This document shows, one piece after another, positions 1 to 8,521 of a stretch of DNA of 64,000 bases; the stretch's first letter is position 1, and each line of letters begins with the position of its first letter. This DNA comes from Microbacterium gallinarum. Its GTDB lineage: Bacteria > Actinomycetota > Actinomycetes > Actinomycetales > Microbacteriaceae. The stretch spans positions 62,001 to 126,000 of the forward strand of contig NZ_JACSPM010000004.1 of NCBI RefSeq assembly GCF_014837165.1, given 5' to 3'. Position numbers and translations under genes: made by a program. The notes under the pieces were generated by a model. The model did not search any database, was not told where the DNA came from, and worked only from the letters and a program-made list of their open reading frames with translations.

Positions 1-1
1 C

Positions 2-388
2 GTGACGACGGGCTGGGTGCAGGCCGACGCGATCGCGTCGCTGGTCATCGCCGCCATGATCATCCCGCGTGCGATCGGCCTGCTGCGCGAGGTCGTGTCG
101 GTGCTCGCGGAGTCGGCGCCCGCGGGCACGCACGTGCGCGACATCCGCGATCACATCCTGTCGACCCCCGGGGTCGTCGACGTGCACGACGTGCACGTGT
201 GGCAGCTCACGCGCGGAGCGCCCGTGTTCAGCGCGCATGTGGTGGTCGACGACGCCGCCATGCGCGATGGGCGGGCCTCCGGCATCCTGAGCACCCTCCA
301 GTCGTGCCTGTCGGAGCACTTCGACGTGGAGCACTCGACGTTCCAGCTCGAGCCCGCCGGCCACGTCGAGCACGACGCGCACGCCTAG
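2..388 (+). CDS. Cation diffusion facilitator (CDF) family transporter, C-terminal part
   Basis: The gene is cut by the left window edge; 128 residues are visible and the apparent GTG at base 2 is probably internal. The first ~35 residues look like the last transmembrane helix of a CDF exporter. The rest is the cytoplasmic ferredoxin-like domain, with the typical 'GVVDVHDVHVWQL' segment at about 57-69 and a histidine-rich end (HVEHDAHA). CDF proteins exchange Zn2+, Co2+, Cd2+ or similar ions for protons at the cytoplasmic membrane; the metal cannot be told from this fragment. Its TAG stop overlaps the TAG stop of convergent ligD inside one CTAG. Confidence 0.85.
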   Translation: MTTGWVQADAIASLVIAAMIIPRAIGLLREVVSVLAESAPAGTHVRDIRDHILSTPGVVDVHDVHVWQLTRGAPVFSAHVVVDDAAMRDGRASGILSTLQSCLSEHFDVEHSTFQLEPAGHVEHDAHA

Positions 389-2865
389 GGCGCGTCTTCG
401 CGGCGCACCTCGTCGGGACTCTTGTCGGGCCGCAGTCCGCGCCAGCGAGGGTGGCGCAGGATGCCGCCGGGAGTGAACTCGCCGTACTCCACTTCGCCGA
501 CCAGCTCGGGCCGCACCCACAGCGCGTCACGGGCGTCGAGCGCCGGGACGCCGACCAGCGGGTTCTCGTCGGTGCGCAGCGGTGTGAGCGTGCGCAGGAG
601 CTGGGTGAGCGTGCTGTCGCTGAACCCGGAGCCGACGCGCCCCGCGTACTGCAGGCCGCCGGGGCCGGGGATGCCGAGCAGAAGCGAGCCGAACGTGCCG
701 CTGCGCCCGCCCTTGCCCGGACGGATGCCCGCGATCACCACCTCCTGGGTGCTGGTGTGCTTCACCTTGAGCCAGGACTCCGAGCGCACCCCGCCGGTGT
801 AGCGGGATCGCGGATCCTTCACGACGATGCCCTCGAGCCGCAGCGCGCGGCTGGCGTCGAGCGCGGCGTCGACGTCGTCGAAGACGGGCGGCACAGAGAT
901 GAGCGGGATCGCGTCGGCGGCGAGGTCTTCGAGCAGGCGCCGCCGGACGCGCAGCGGCCGGCCTGTGACGTCGTCGCCGTCGGCGGACTGCACGTCGAAG
1001 AGGTAGTACCGCACCGGGGCGCGGCGCGCTTCGCGGGCGATCTCGGCGGGACGCTCGAGGTTCATGCGCCCCTGCAGCAGCGGGAAGCTCGGCCTGCCGT
1101 CGGGCTCGAGCGCGACGAGCTCACCGTCGACGATCGCCGGGGCGTCGCCGAGGCCCGCGTCCACGTCGGTCAGCTCGGGGTAGCGGTGGGTGATGTCGTT
1201 GCCGCTGCGCGCGTGGAGCCGCAGCCGCGAGCCGTCCCATACGCCGAGCGCGCGGATGCCGTCCCACTTGCCCTCCACCCACGGCTCGCCGCCCCAGCGG
1301 GCCGCGGACTGACGGGCGATGCCGGGGGTCGCGTTCGTCGAGAGCATCGCCGGAGGGACGGGCGGTGCTGCGGATGAGTCCTCGTCAGGTGCCGCGCGCC
1401 GTGCGGGAGGTCGTTCGTCGGTCTGCGCGCTGGGTCCGACGGGGATGCCGTCCGGCTGCGGCCGGCCCGCGGCATCCGTCTTCATCCGATGCAGCAGCCA
1501 GCTCGACTTCTCACCCTCGCCCTCGGTGCGGATGAGCGCGAGGCGCACCCGTCCGAGTGGACCGCCCGGGCGACCTTCAAGCGTTGCGATCACCTCGTCG
1601 TCGCGCCACTTCTCGAGCTCGTAGCGGCCGTCGTCCCAGATCGTGACGCTGCCGCCGCCGTACTCGCCGGCCGGAATGGTGCCCTCGAAGCTCGCATACT
1701 CCATCGGGTGGTCCTCGGTCATGATGGCGAGATTGTTCCGCTTGTACGAGTGCGGGACGCCGCGCGGCACCGCCCAGCTGACGAGCACGCCGTCGTGCTC
1801 GAGGCGGAAGTCCCAGTGCAGCGCCGTCGCGTGATGCTCCTGGATCACGAAGATCGGCTTCTCGCCGTGCGGGGTCGCGCCGAGAGGGTTTCCCGGCACC
1901 GGCTCGGGAGTGCGCGAGGCGCTGCGCTTGGAGATGTACGCCGAGAGCGGCCCGGTCTCGGCCTGTCGTCCGCCCGCGTGGAAGCCGAGCGCGGTCATCG
2001 GGTCGCCTATCGTCTCCGTGCGTTCGAGGACCTCCTCGAACAGCAGGTGCCGCAGTCCCGGGTCGTCGAGCTCGTCCCACGTGCGCGGGGCGGCCACCGT
2101 CGGATGCGTCCGGCCGCGCAGCGAGTACGGGGCGATCGTCGTCTTGGAGCCGTTGTTCTGGCTCCAGTCGATGAGCACCTTGCCGGGGCGCTCGGTCTTC
2201 TTCATCGAACTGACGACGAGGTCGGGGTGGTCCGCCTCGATCGCGCGGGCGAGCTCCTTGGCGATCATGGATGCCTGCTCGGTCGTCTGCCCGTCGGGCA
2301 GTGCTGCATACAGGTGGATGCCTTTGCTGCCGCTGGTCACGGGGTAGGGGTCGAGACCCATTCCCGACAGGATGCCGCGTGCCCAGCCCGCGACGACGGC
2401 GCACTCCGGCAGCCCAGCGCCCGGACCGGGGTCGAGGTCGAGGACGAGACGGTCGGCGAATCCGCGCTCGCCGTCGGGGGTGAAGCGCCACTGCGGCACG
2501 TGCAGTTCGAGACTCGCCACCTGGGCGAGGTAGACGAGCGTCGGCACGTCGCCGACCAGGGGGTAGTCCTTCGTGCCGGTGGAGTGGGGGATCGGCACCC
2601 GCCTCACCCAGGACGGCGCACCGCGCTCGAGGTCCTTCGCGAAGAAGACCATGCCGGGGTCGTCGTCGGTTCCCACACCGTCCGGCCAGCGCTTGCGGGT
2701 CACGGGTCGCCCGGCCACGTGCGGAATGAGCAGCGGGGCGATGCGCGTGTAGTAGTCGATGACCTCGCCCTTGGTGGTGCCCGTCTCGGGGTACAGCACC
2801 TTGTCGAGGTTCGTGACGCGCAGTCGCCGGCCGCCGATGCTCACCATGTTGGACGTGCCCGGCAT
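385..2865 (-). CDS. ligD: Multifunctional ATP-dependent DNA ligase LigD (POL-PE-LIG)
   Basis: This is the NHEJ ligase, 826 residues, in the mycobacterial domain order. The N-terminal primase-like polymerase domain (about 1-300) carries 'LDLDPGPGAG', typical of the metal-binding motif. The 3'-phosphoesterase domain (about 335-450) has the His-rich 'IQEHHATALHWDFRLEHDG' stretch. The ATP-dependent ligase domain (about 515-826) has motif I 'EGKWDGIR', with Lys533 as the predicted adenylated residue. The protein acts on double-strand breaks with Ku, encoded divergently 78 bp away. The first ATG (2865) lacks a clear ribosome-binding site; an alternative in-frame ATG lies at 2847. Confidence 0.95.
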   Translation of the reverse strand: MPGTSNMVSIGGRRLRVTNLDKVLYPETGTTKGEVIDYYTRIAPLLIPHVAGRPVTRKRWPDGVGTDDDPGMVFFAKDLERGAPSWVRRVPIPHSTGTKDYPLVGDVPTLVYLAQVASLELHVPQWRFTPDGERGFADRLVLDLDPGPGAGLPECAVVAGWARGILSGMGLDPYPVTSGSKGIHLYAALPDGQTTEQASMIAKELARAIEADHPDLVVSSMKKTERPGKVLIDWSQNNGSKTTIAPYSLRGRTHPTVAAPRTWDELDDPGLRHLLFEEVLERTETIGDPMTALGFHAGGRQAETGPLSAYISKRSASRTPEPVPGNPLGATPHGEKPIFVIQEHHATALHWDFRLEHDGVLVSWAVPRGVPHSYKRNNLAIMTEDHPMEYASFEGTIPAGEYGGGSVTIWDDGRYELEKWRDDEVIATLEGRPGGPLGRVRLALIRTEGEGEKSSWLLHRMKTDAAGRPQPDGIPVGPSAQTDERPPARRAAPDEDSSAAPPVPPAMLSTNATPGIARQSAARWGGEPWVEGKWDGIRALGVWDGSRLRLHARSGNDITHRYPELTDVDAGLGDAPAIVDGELVALEPDGRPSFPLLQGRMNLERPAEIAREARRAPVRYYLFDVQSADGDDVTGRPLRVRRRLLEDLAADAIPLISVPPVFDDVDAALDASRALRLEGIVVKDPRSRYTGGVRSESWLKVKHTSTQEVVIAGIRPGKGGRSGTFGSLLLGIPGPGGLQYAGRVGSGFSDSTLTQLLRTLTPLRTDENPLVGVPALDARDALWVRPELVGEVEYGEFTPGGILRHPRWRGLRPDKSPDEVRREDAP

Positions 2866-2872
2866 GCGTTCA

Positions 2873-2912
2873 GGCTAGCCGCGACATGTCAACACCTGCA
2901 TATGGGCTAGCC
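2873..2912. promoter_or_regulatory. Paired GGCTAGCC palindromes in the ligD/ku divergent promoter
   Basis: Two identical 8-bp palindromes, GGCTAGCC, occupy 2873-2880 and 2905-2912, 32 bp centre to centre or about three helical turns. Between them, on the minus strand, lies a consensus TTGACA (2892-2887) that could be the -35 of ligD. CTAG is uncommon in bacterial DNA, so a pair inside a 78-bp intergenic gap is suggestive of a shared operator. No binding protein is known from the sequence. Confidence 0.4.
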
Positions 2913-2943
2913 GTGGCACGTGCGACCGGTGTTCACTGGGGGG

Positions 2944-3900
2944 ATGAGGGCGATCTGGAAGGGCGCGCTGACCTTCGGTCTGGTCAATGTGCCGGTCAAG
3001 GTGTATTCGGCGACCGAGGACCACGACGTGTCGCTGCACCAGGTGCACAACAAGGACGGCGGCCGCATCCGCTACCAGCGCATCTGCGAGATCGACGGCG
3101 AGGTCGTGCCCTACCAGGACATCGACAAGGCCTACGACGACGGCGACAAGACGGTCGTGCTCACGAAGGAGGACTTCGCGGCGCTGCCGGCCGAGAAGAG
3201 CCGCGAGATCGACGTCGTCGAGTTCGTGCCGAGCGACCAGGTCGACCTGCTCACCCTCGACAAGGCGTACTACCTCGAGCCCGACAGCGCGTCGCCGAAG
3301 GCGTACGTGCTGCTGCGCAAGACGCTCGAGCAGACGGATCGGACCGCGATCGTGCGGTTCTCGCTGCGTCAGAAGACGCGGCTGGCGGCGCTGCGGGTGC
3401 GCGGCGACGTTCTGGTGCTCCAGACCCTGCTGTGGGCCGACGAGGTGCGCGAGGCCGCCTTCCCGGCGCTGGACGAGACCGTGCGCATCTCGGCGAAGGA
3501 GCTCGAGCTATCGGCATCCCTCGTCGAGAGCTTCGCGAGCGACTTCGACCCGTCGGAGTTCTCCGACGAGTACCAGGAGGAGCTGCGCATCCTGATCGAC
3601 GCGAAGCTCGAGAAGGGCGATGCCCTCGACACCTCGGAGACTTTCGGCGACCACGAGGAGGAGGACACCGGGGGAGAGGTCATCGACCTCATGGAGGCGC
3701 TGCGCGCGAGCGTCGAGAAGTCGCGGGCCGCGCGCGAGGGCGGCGCGACGTCGTCGAAGAAGGACGAGGCACCCGCGAAGAAGCCCGCCGCCAAGAAGTC
3801 GACGGCGAAGTCGTCCGCGGCGGCGAGCACGTCGAAGAGCGACGCGAAGAAGTCCACCGCGAAGAAGCCGGCGGCGAAGAAGACCGCGAAGGCCTCCTGA
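2944..3900 (+). CDS. ku: Non-homologous end-joining protein Ku
   Basis: The protein has 318 residues from the ATG preceded by a G-run; translation beginning 'MRAIWKGALTFGLVNVPVK' is the classic Ku N-terminus. The core beta-barrel ring domain spans about 1-250 and would homodimerise around DNA ends and recruit LigD. The last ~70 residues are a Lys/Ala-rich, low-complexity tail (repeated AKK and KKS units), as in actinobacterial Ku, where such tails bind DNA. The gene is divergent from ligD, and its stop is 12 bp from the convergent dedA-like gene. Confidence 0.96.
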   Translation: MRAIWKGALTFGLVNVPVKVYSATEDHDVSLHQVHNKDGGRIRYQRICEIDGEVVPYQDIDKAYDDGDKTVVLTKEDFAALPAEKSREIDVVEFVPSDQVDLLTLDKAYYLEPDSASPKAYVLLRKTLEQTDRTAIVRFSLRQKTRLAALRVRGDVLVLQTLLWADEVREAAFPALDETVRISAKELELSASLVESFASDFDPSEFSDEYQEELRILIDAKLEKGDALDTSETFGDHEEEDTGGEVIDLMEALRASVEKSRAAREGGATSSKKDEAPAKKPAAKKSTAKSSAAASTSKSDAKKSTAKKPAAKKTAKAS

Positions 3901-3912
3901 CCTCGGACGCGG

Positions 3913-4704
3913 TCAGCCGCGCGGCGCCTCGCCCTCGTGCTGCCCGTGCTCGGGGCCGCGGTCGAAGATGTCGGCGTCGAGCACGAGCGCCTCGGCCTCG
4001 TCGTGGTCGGTCACGACGTCCTCACCCGCCGCAGCGGCCTTCTTGGCCTTGCTGCGCTCGCGGAAGTAGTGCCACAGCGTCACGACGGCGGTGCCGCCGA
4101 CGGCGGCGAGCAGGATGAGATCGATGTAGTTCTCGACGAAGGTGGCCACCGGCGGGATGAAGCCGATCAGGTAGCCGAACATCGTCAGGCCGAAGCCCCA
4201 GATCACGGCGCCGATGAAGTTGTAGAGCGTGTACTTCCACTTGTTCATGTGACCGACGCCGGCGGCGACGGGCGCGAAGGTGCGCACGATCGGCACGAAG
4301 CGGGCGAGGATGATCGTGAGCCCGCCGAAGCGCTCGAAGAACGCGTTGGTGCGCTCGACGTTCTTGACGCTGAAGAGGCCGGACTCCTTCTTCTCGAAGA
4401 CCGAGGGTCCGCCCTTGTGGCCGATGTAGTAGCCGACCTCGCCGCCGATGAACGCGGAGAGACCGATCAGCAGGGCCACCCACCAGACGCTGAGGCCGAA
4501 CACGCCGTTCGGCGCGTAGTCCTGGGGGTGCGAGAGCAGGCCGGCGATGACGAGGAGCGTGTCGCCCGGCAGCAGGAAGCCGACGAGCAGGCCGGTCTCG
4601 GCGAACACGATGAAGCACACGACGACGAGCGCCCACGGGCCGGCCCAGTCGATGATCGCGGCCGGATCGAGCCAGGGGATGAGAGCAGTGGGCACGGCGT
4701 GCAC
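3913..4704 (-). CDS. DedA family integral membrane protein
   Basis: 263 residues with about five hydrophobic segments. DedA hallmarks are visible: 'FAETGLLVGFLLPGDTLL' near 33-51 and the basic signature 'RFVPIVRTFAPVAAG' near 138-152. The C-terminal ~45 residues are charged, with His/Asp/Glu-rich stretches, and probably cytoplasmic. DedA/VTT proteins are implicated in lipid-carrier or phospholipid flipping and proton-motive-force homeostasis; the exact substrate here is unknown. It is convergent with ku and starts 62 bp from the tRNA-Leu gene, on the same strand. Confidence 0.9.
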   Translation of the reverse strand: MHAVPTALIPWLDPAAIIDWAGPWALVVVCFIVFAETGLLVGFLLPGDTLLVIAGLLSHPQDYAPNGVFGLSVWWVALLIGLSAFIGGEVGYYIGHKGGPSVFEKKESGLFSVKNVERTNAFFERFGGLTIILARFVPIVRTFAPVAAGVGHMNKWKYTLYNFIGAVIWGFGLTMFGYLIGFIPPVATFVENYIDLILLAAVGGTAVVTLWHYFRERSKAKKAAAAGEDVVTDHDEAEALVLDADIFDRGPEHGQHEGEAPRG

Positions 4705-4766
4705 GATGTGGGGTTCCCGTCGGTCGGTGCGGTCGGCGGTGCAGCGCGGTCAGCGAAGCAGCTGCG

Positions 4767-4848
4767 TGCGGAAGGTGGGACTTGAACCCACACGCCCGGA
4801 GGCACAGGAACCTAAATCCTGCGTGTCTGCCAATTCCACCACTCCCGC
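4767..4848 (-). tRNA. tRNA-Leu (anticodon UAG)
   Basis: The complement folds as a class II tRNA. The acceptor stem is GCGGGAG paired with CTTCCGC, with discriminator A (4767). The anticodon stem CAGGA/TCCTG encloses loop TTTAGGT, giving anticodon TAG (codons CUA/CUN). A long variable arm is followed by a T-loop with GTTCAAGTC. CCA is not encoded. About 82 nt. Confidence 0.93.
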
Positions 4849-4917
4849 GAGCAGGTTCAGTCTACTGAGGCGCCTGGGCGCGGGCTGTGGGGCAGGCCCC
4901 CGGGTTCCGCCGGGCTT

Positions 4918-5130
4918 TCAGCGACGGATGCCGAAGAGGAAATAGCTCGCCGGGCCGATCCAATTGACCAGGATCGCGGGGATCCACGCGGGCTTCGGTC
5001 CGCGCACTTCGGACGCGTCGCGATGGGCGAGATCCCAGAACGCCAGGAAGGCGAACACGACTTGCACGAGCCCCACGAGGCCGAGGACGGCTCGGCCGGT
5101 CGGTGTCATCTCTTGCCGGCTCTTGGTCAT
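4918..5130 (-). CDS. Small two-helix membrane protein, PLD-nuclease N-terminal-like
   Basis: 70 residues from the ATG preceded by GGAGG (reverse strand); a longer in-frame start lacks this signal. Two hydrophobic segments, 'AVLGLVGLVQVVFAFLAFWDL' (with flanks) and 'ILVNWIGPASYFLFGI', surround a short polar loop. This resembles the PLDc_N family of short membrane proteins (W/D in the first helix, 'NWIGP..YFLFG' in the second). Function is unknown. A 16-bp palindrome lies 45 bp upstream of the start. Confidence 0.75.
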   Translation of the reverse strand: MTKSRQEMTPTGRAVLGLVGLVQVVFAFLAFWDLAHRDASEVRGPKPAWIPAILVNWIGPASYFLFGIRR

Positions 5131-5174
5131 CGTCGTGCCTCCGAATCGTTCGTCGGTGTCACCTCCATCCTGCA

Positions 5175-5190
5175 CCGTGACGCGTCACGG
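5175..5190. promoter_or_regulatory. Perfect 16-bp palindrome upstream of the small membrane protein gene
   Basis: CCGTGACGCGTCACGG reads identically on both strands. It lies 45 bp upstream of the start codon at 5130 and about 140 bp before tadA on the other strand. That position fits an operator for a dimeric repressor. No regulator gene is adjacent, so the binding protein is unknown. Confidence 0.4.
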
Positions 5191-5327
5191 CACGAGCGTG
5201 ATCCGGTTCATGGGCCCCGGCGCCACCGGTCCGGCGGAAGACCCGTCCGATCCGGTGATCACGGCGCGGTGTGGTCGGCACCTGTGGATAACTTCGGGAT
5301 GCCGCTTTCCTCCCTTGCGAGGATGCA

Positions 5328-6485
5328 GTGGTGCTCTCGTCCACCGCCTCTCCGCCGACGGCGACACTCGTCGCCGAGCGGGTGCGGGAACGGCTGCGCG
5401 CCGAGCGGACCGACCCGTCGCGCGATCCGGAGTTCGCGGCCCACATCGCGCGAGCCGAGGTGCGACGCCACAACGACTTCGCCCTCGCCCGCGGGCTGGC
5501 GCCTGTCGACGACGAGACGGCGTGCGTGCGCGAGGTGCTCGCCGCGGTCGCCGGCTACGGTCCGCTGCAGCCGTATCTCGACGACCCGACCGTCGAGGAA
5601 CTGTGGATCAATGCTCCCGACCGCATCTTCGTCGCCCGTGGCGGTGTGCCGGAGCGCACTCCGCTCGCGCTGACCGACTCGGCGGTGCGGGATCTCGTCG
5701 AGCGGATGCTGCAATCCTCGGGTCGCCGCGTCGACCTGAGCCAGCCCTTCGTCGACGCGTCGCTGCCCGACGGATCCCGCCTGCACGTCGTCATCCCCGA
5801 CATCACCCGGCGGCACTGGGCGGTCAACGTCCGCAAGTTCCTGCCCGCATTCCGCGACCTCGACCGGCTCGTGGCAGCACGCTCGATCACCGCCGACGGC
5901 GCAGAGCTGCTGCGGTCCGCGATGCATCGCGGGGCATCCGTGATCGTGTCGGGCGCGACGCACGCGGGAAAGACCACGCTCCTCGGCGCCATGATCGCCG
6001 CCTGCCCGCCCGGGCATCGCATCGTCACCGTCGAGGAGACCTTCGAGCTCGCCGTCGCCGCCCCTGACCTCGTCGCGCTCCAGGGTCGGCAGCCGAGTCT
6101 CGAGGGCACCGGCGAAGTCACGCTGCGACGCCTCGTCAAGGAGGCGCTGCGCATGCGTCCCGACCGCCTCGTCGTGGGGGAGGTGCGCGATGCCGAGGCT
6201 CTCGACCTCGTGCTGGCGCTCAACACGGGCGTCCCCGGCGCCGCCACGATCCACGCCAACTCGGCGCGCGAGGCGCTGGGCAAGCTCGCGGCGCTGCCGC
6301 TGCTGGCCGGGCGCAACATCGACGCCGCCTTCGTGCTGCCGGCGGTCGCGGCATCCGTCGATCTGGTCGTGCATTGCGAGCGGGATGCCGCAGGCCGGCG
6401 CCGCGTCGCCGAGATCGTCGAGCCCATCGGCGTGGACGAGGGCGTGATCGCCGCGCGGACGCTGTATCGAGGCGACGACGCATGA
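5328..6485 (+). CDS. tadA: TadA/CpaF-family secretion ATPase of the Tad pilus locus
   Basis: 385 residues from a GTG start. This is a type II/IV secretion hexameric ATPase. The N-terminal domain (about 1-185) holds 'AAVAGYGPLQPYL' and 'VEELWIN'. The ATPase core has Walker A 'GATHAGKTT' (about 209-217), an Asp box around 'VTVEETFEL', Walker B 'RLVVGEVRD' near 278-286 and 'ATIHANS' near 310. It would power assembly of a Flp-type pilus or pseudopilus at the inner face of the membrane. It is first in a tight operon; its stop overlaps tadB in ATGA. No TadZ/CpaE-like gene precedes it. Confidence 0.92.
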   Translation: MVLSSTASPPTATLVAERVRERLRAERTDPSRDPEFAAHIARAEVRRHNDFALARGLAPVDDETACVREVLAAVAGYGPLQPYLDDPTVEELWINAPDRIFVARGGVPERTPLALTDSAVRDLVERMLQSSGRRVDLSQPFVDASLPDGSRLHVVIPDITRRHWAVNVRKFLPAFRDLDRLVAARSITADGAELLRSAMHRGASVIVSGATHAGKTTLLGAMIAACPPGHRIVTVEETFELAVAAPDLVALQGRQPSLEGTGEVTLRRLVKEALRMRPDRLVVGEVRDAEALDLVLALNTGVPGAATIHANSAREALGKLAALPLLAGRNIDAAFVLPAVAASVDLVVHCERDAAGRRRVAEIVEPIGVDEGVIAARTLYRGDDA

Positions 6486-7339
6486 CGTTCGTCTGGGGCG
6501 CGGTGCTCGCCGCCGGGGTGCTGCTCACCCTCTCGCCCTGGCTGTGGCCGCTGGGCGAGCGGTCGGCGCCCGAGGCGTCGCGCGGCCGCATCGCGCGACT
6601 CCTCGAGGCGGCGGGGCTGGCGCGCCTGTCGCCCGGCTCGGTGATCGTCGTGGCCGGCTGCGCCGCGGTGGTCGGCGCTGCCACGTCGTGGATCGTCGCG
6701 CAGGTGCCGGCGCTGAGCCTCGTCGCCGCCGCCGCGTGCGCCGTCGCGCCGTTCTCGTGGCTGCGCGCGCGGCGGTCCCGGCTCGTGCGCGTGCGTCGCG
6801 GCCTCTGGCCCGACGTGTGCGACCTGCTCATCGCATCGGTGCGCGCCGGGATGTCGCTGCCCGACGCCGTCGCGAGCCTCGCGCGGTCCGCGCCCGTCGA
6901 GCTGCGGCCCGCATTCGCGGGGTTCGCGCGCGATGTTGCGGCATCCGGTCATTTCGACTCCAGCGCGCAGCGTCTGAAGGTGGCGCTCGCCGACCCGGTC
7001 GCCGATCGCATCATCGAGACGCTGCGGATGGCGCGCCAGGTGGGCGGCACCGAGGTGACTCCGGTGCTCCGCGCTCTCGCGGCGTCGGTGCGCGCCGACA
7101 CCGCGCTGCGCGCCGAGGTCGAATCGCGTCAGTCATGGATCCGCGGGGCCGCCGTGCTCGGCGTCGCCGCCCCCTGGATCATCCTCTCCCTGCTCGCGAT
7201 GCGGCCCGAGGGCGCCGAGGCGTACGGCAGCCCCGAAGGGGTCGCGCTCATCCTCGCCGGCGCTGCGGTGTCGTTCGTCGCGTTCCGCGTGATGCTCCGC
7301 CTCGGCCGTCTGCCGGAGCCGCGGAGGTGGTTCGGGTGA
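6482..7339 (+). CDS. tadB: TadB-like membrane protein (type II secretion system F domain)
   Basis: 285 residues; the ATG overlaps the tadA stop. Hydrophobic N-terminal segments (about 1-22, 50-95) precede a cytoplasmic T2SSF domain with 'VCDLLIASVRAGMSLPDAV' and 'METLRMARQVGGTEV'-like helices, then two C-terminal membrane segments. It would form the inner-membrane platform on which TadA acts, together with TadC. The protein ends with GTGA coupling to tadC. Confidence 0.85.
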   Translation: MTFVWGAVLAAGVLLTLSPWLWPLGERSAPEASRGRIARLLEAAGLARLSPGSVIVVAGCAAVVGAATSWIVAQVPALSLVAAAACAVAPFSWLRARRSRLVRVRRGLWPDVCDLLIASVRAGMSLPDAVASLARSAPVELRPAFAGFARDVAASGHFDSSAQRLKVALADPVADRIIETLRMARQVGGTEVTPVLRALAASVRADTALRAEVESRQSWIRGAAVLGVAAPWIILSLLAMRPEGAEAYGSPEGVALILAGAAVSFVAFRVMLRLGRLPEPRRWFG

Positions 7340-8274
7340 GCCTCCTCCCGATGGACGACGTGGCCTTCTCGATCGTGCTGGGCACGGCGCTCGGCGTCGG
7401 CGTGTGCCTTCTGCTGTCGCTCGCCCCGCGCGTCGGCGCGCCGAGTCTCGCGCGCCGCATCGCCCCGTACATCCGCGACGTCACCGATCCGCGGGGCGTC
7501 GGAGACGTCATCGGCGCGGCTGGTCCGATGCCGGCCCCGTCCCTCGCGTGGCGGGCACTGCAGCAGCGCTTCGCGCGATTCCTGGGCGGCGACGCGGCGC
7601 TCGGCCGCCGGCTTCACCAGGCGGGGCGATCGATGGATGCCGCGGCCTTCCGCGGCCGGCAGCTGGCGTGGTCGATCGCGGGGCTGGCGACGGGCGGTGC
7701 GATCGTGGTCGCCGCTGTGCTCCTCGGTCGCGGCTCGCCCTCGCTCGTGGTGCTGCCCCCGCTGTTCGCTGTGGGAGGGATGCTCGGGTATGACGCATGG
7801 CTGTCGCACTCGGCGAAGGCGCGCGTCGCCCGCATCCGCGAAGAGCTCCCGACGGTGCTCGAGTTCGTCGCACTCTGCCTCTCGGCGGGCGAGGGGATCC
7901 TCGACTCGCTGCGCCGCGTGAGCGAGGTCGGGGCGAGCGAGCTCACGACGGAGTTGCGCGGGGCCGTGGTGGCCGTCGGCACGGGTTCGCCGCTCCCGGA
8001 GGCGCTGGCGCGGATGTCGGACGGTCTGCAGATCCCCGCGCTGTCGCGCTCGGTCGACCAGCTCGTCGCCGCGATCGACCGCGGAGCACCTCTCGCGCAG
8101 GTGCTGCACGCCCAGGCGCTCGACGCCCGGGACGACGCCAAGCGCGACCTCATCGAGCGCGCCGGGCGCAAAGAGATCTACATGCTCGTGCCGCTGGTCT
8201 TCCTCATCCTCCCGCTCAGCGTGCTGTTCGCCGTGTTCCCGGGAGTGTTCATGCTCCGACTCGGTCTCGGCTGA
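7336..8274 (+). CDS. tadC: TadC-like membrane protein (type II secretion system F domain)
   Basis: 312 residues from a GTG overlapping the tadB stop; an ATG at 7351 is an alternative. Hydrophobic segments are seen near the N-terminus, about 115-150 and at the C-terminus ('VPLVFLILPLSVLFAVFPG'). The T2SSF core carries 'LPTVLEFVALCLSAGEGILDSL' (with flanks) and 'ALSRSVDQLVAAIDRGAPLA'. It probably pairs with TadB in the pilus assembly platform. Confidence 0.85.
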   Translation: MSLLPMDDVAFSIVLGTALGVGVCLLLSLAPRVGAPSLARRIAPYIRDVTDPRGVGDVIGAAGPMPAPSLAWRALQQRFARFLGGDAALGRRLHQAGRSMDAAAFRGRQLAWSIAGLATGGAIVVAAVLLGRGSPSLVVLPPLFAVGGMLGYDAWLSHSAKARVARIREELPTVLEFVALCLSAGEGILDSLRRVSEVGASELTTELRGAVVAVGTGSPLPEALARMSDGLQIPALSRSVDQLVAAIDRGAPLAQVLHAQALDARDDAKRDLIERAGRKEIYMLVPLVFLILPLSVLFAVFPGVFMLRLGLG

Positions 8275-8314
8275 GTCGCCGTCCACACCCGACCCCCCCC
8301 CTCGAAGGAGAGAC

Positions 8315-8518
8315 ATGATCCGCCACCGCCTTCAGAATCTGACCGCGCGCCTGCGGGCATCGTTCGCCGACGTCGCCGACGACGAGCGCGGCGATGTGCC
8401 CGGATGGGTGCTCATCACGCTGATGACCGCCGGCCTGGTCGTCGTCATCTGGGCGCTCGCGGGACCGGCGCTCGCCGGCCTGTTCGAGCAGGCGATCTCC
8501 CGCGTCTCCGGCTTCTGA
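8315..8518 (+). CDS. Small Flp-pilin-like single-helix protein
   Basis: 67 residues with a charged N-terminal leader (about 1-29, ending 'DDERGDVPGW') followed by one ~22-residue hydrophobic helix and a short tail. Size, position between tadC and tadE, and the leader-helix layout match a Flp-type pilin or the small DUF4244-like peptides found there in actinobacteria. The conserved Glu five residues after the prepilin cleavage glycine is not evident, so processing is uncertain. The start is preceded by GAAGGAGAG. Confidence 0.65.
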   Translation: MIRHRLQNLTARLRASFADVADDERGDVPGWVLITLMTAGLVVVIWALAGPALAGLFEQAISRVSGF

Positions 8519-8521
8519 CCC

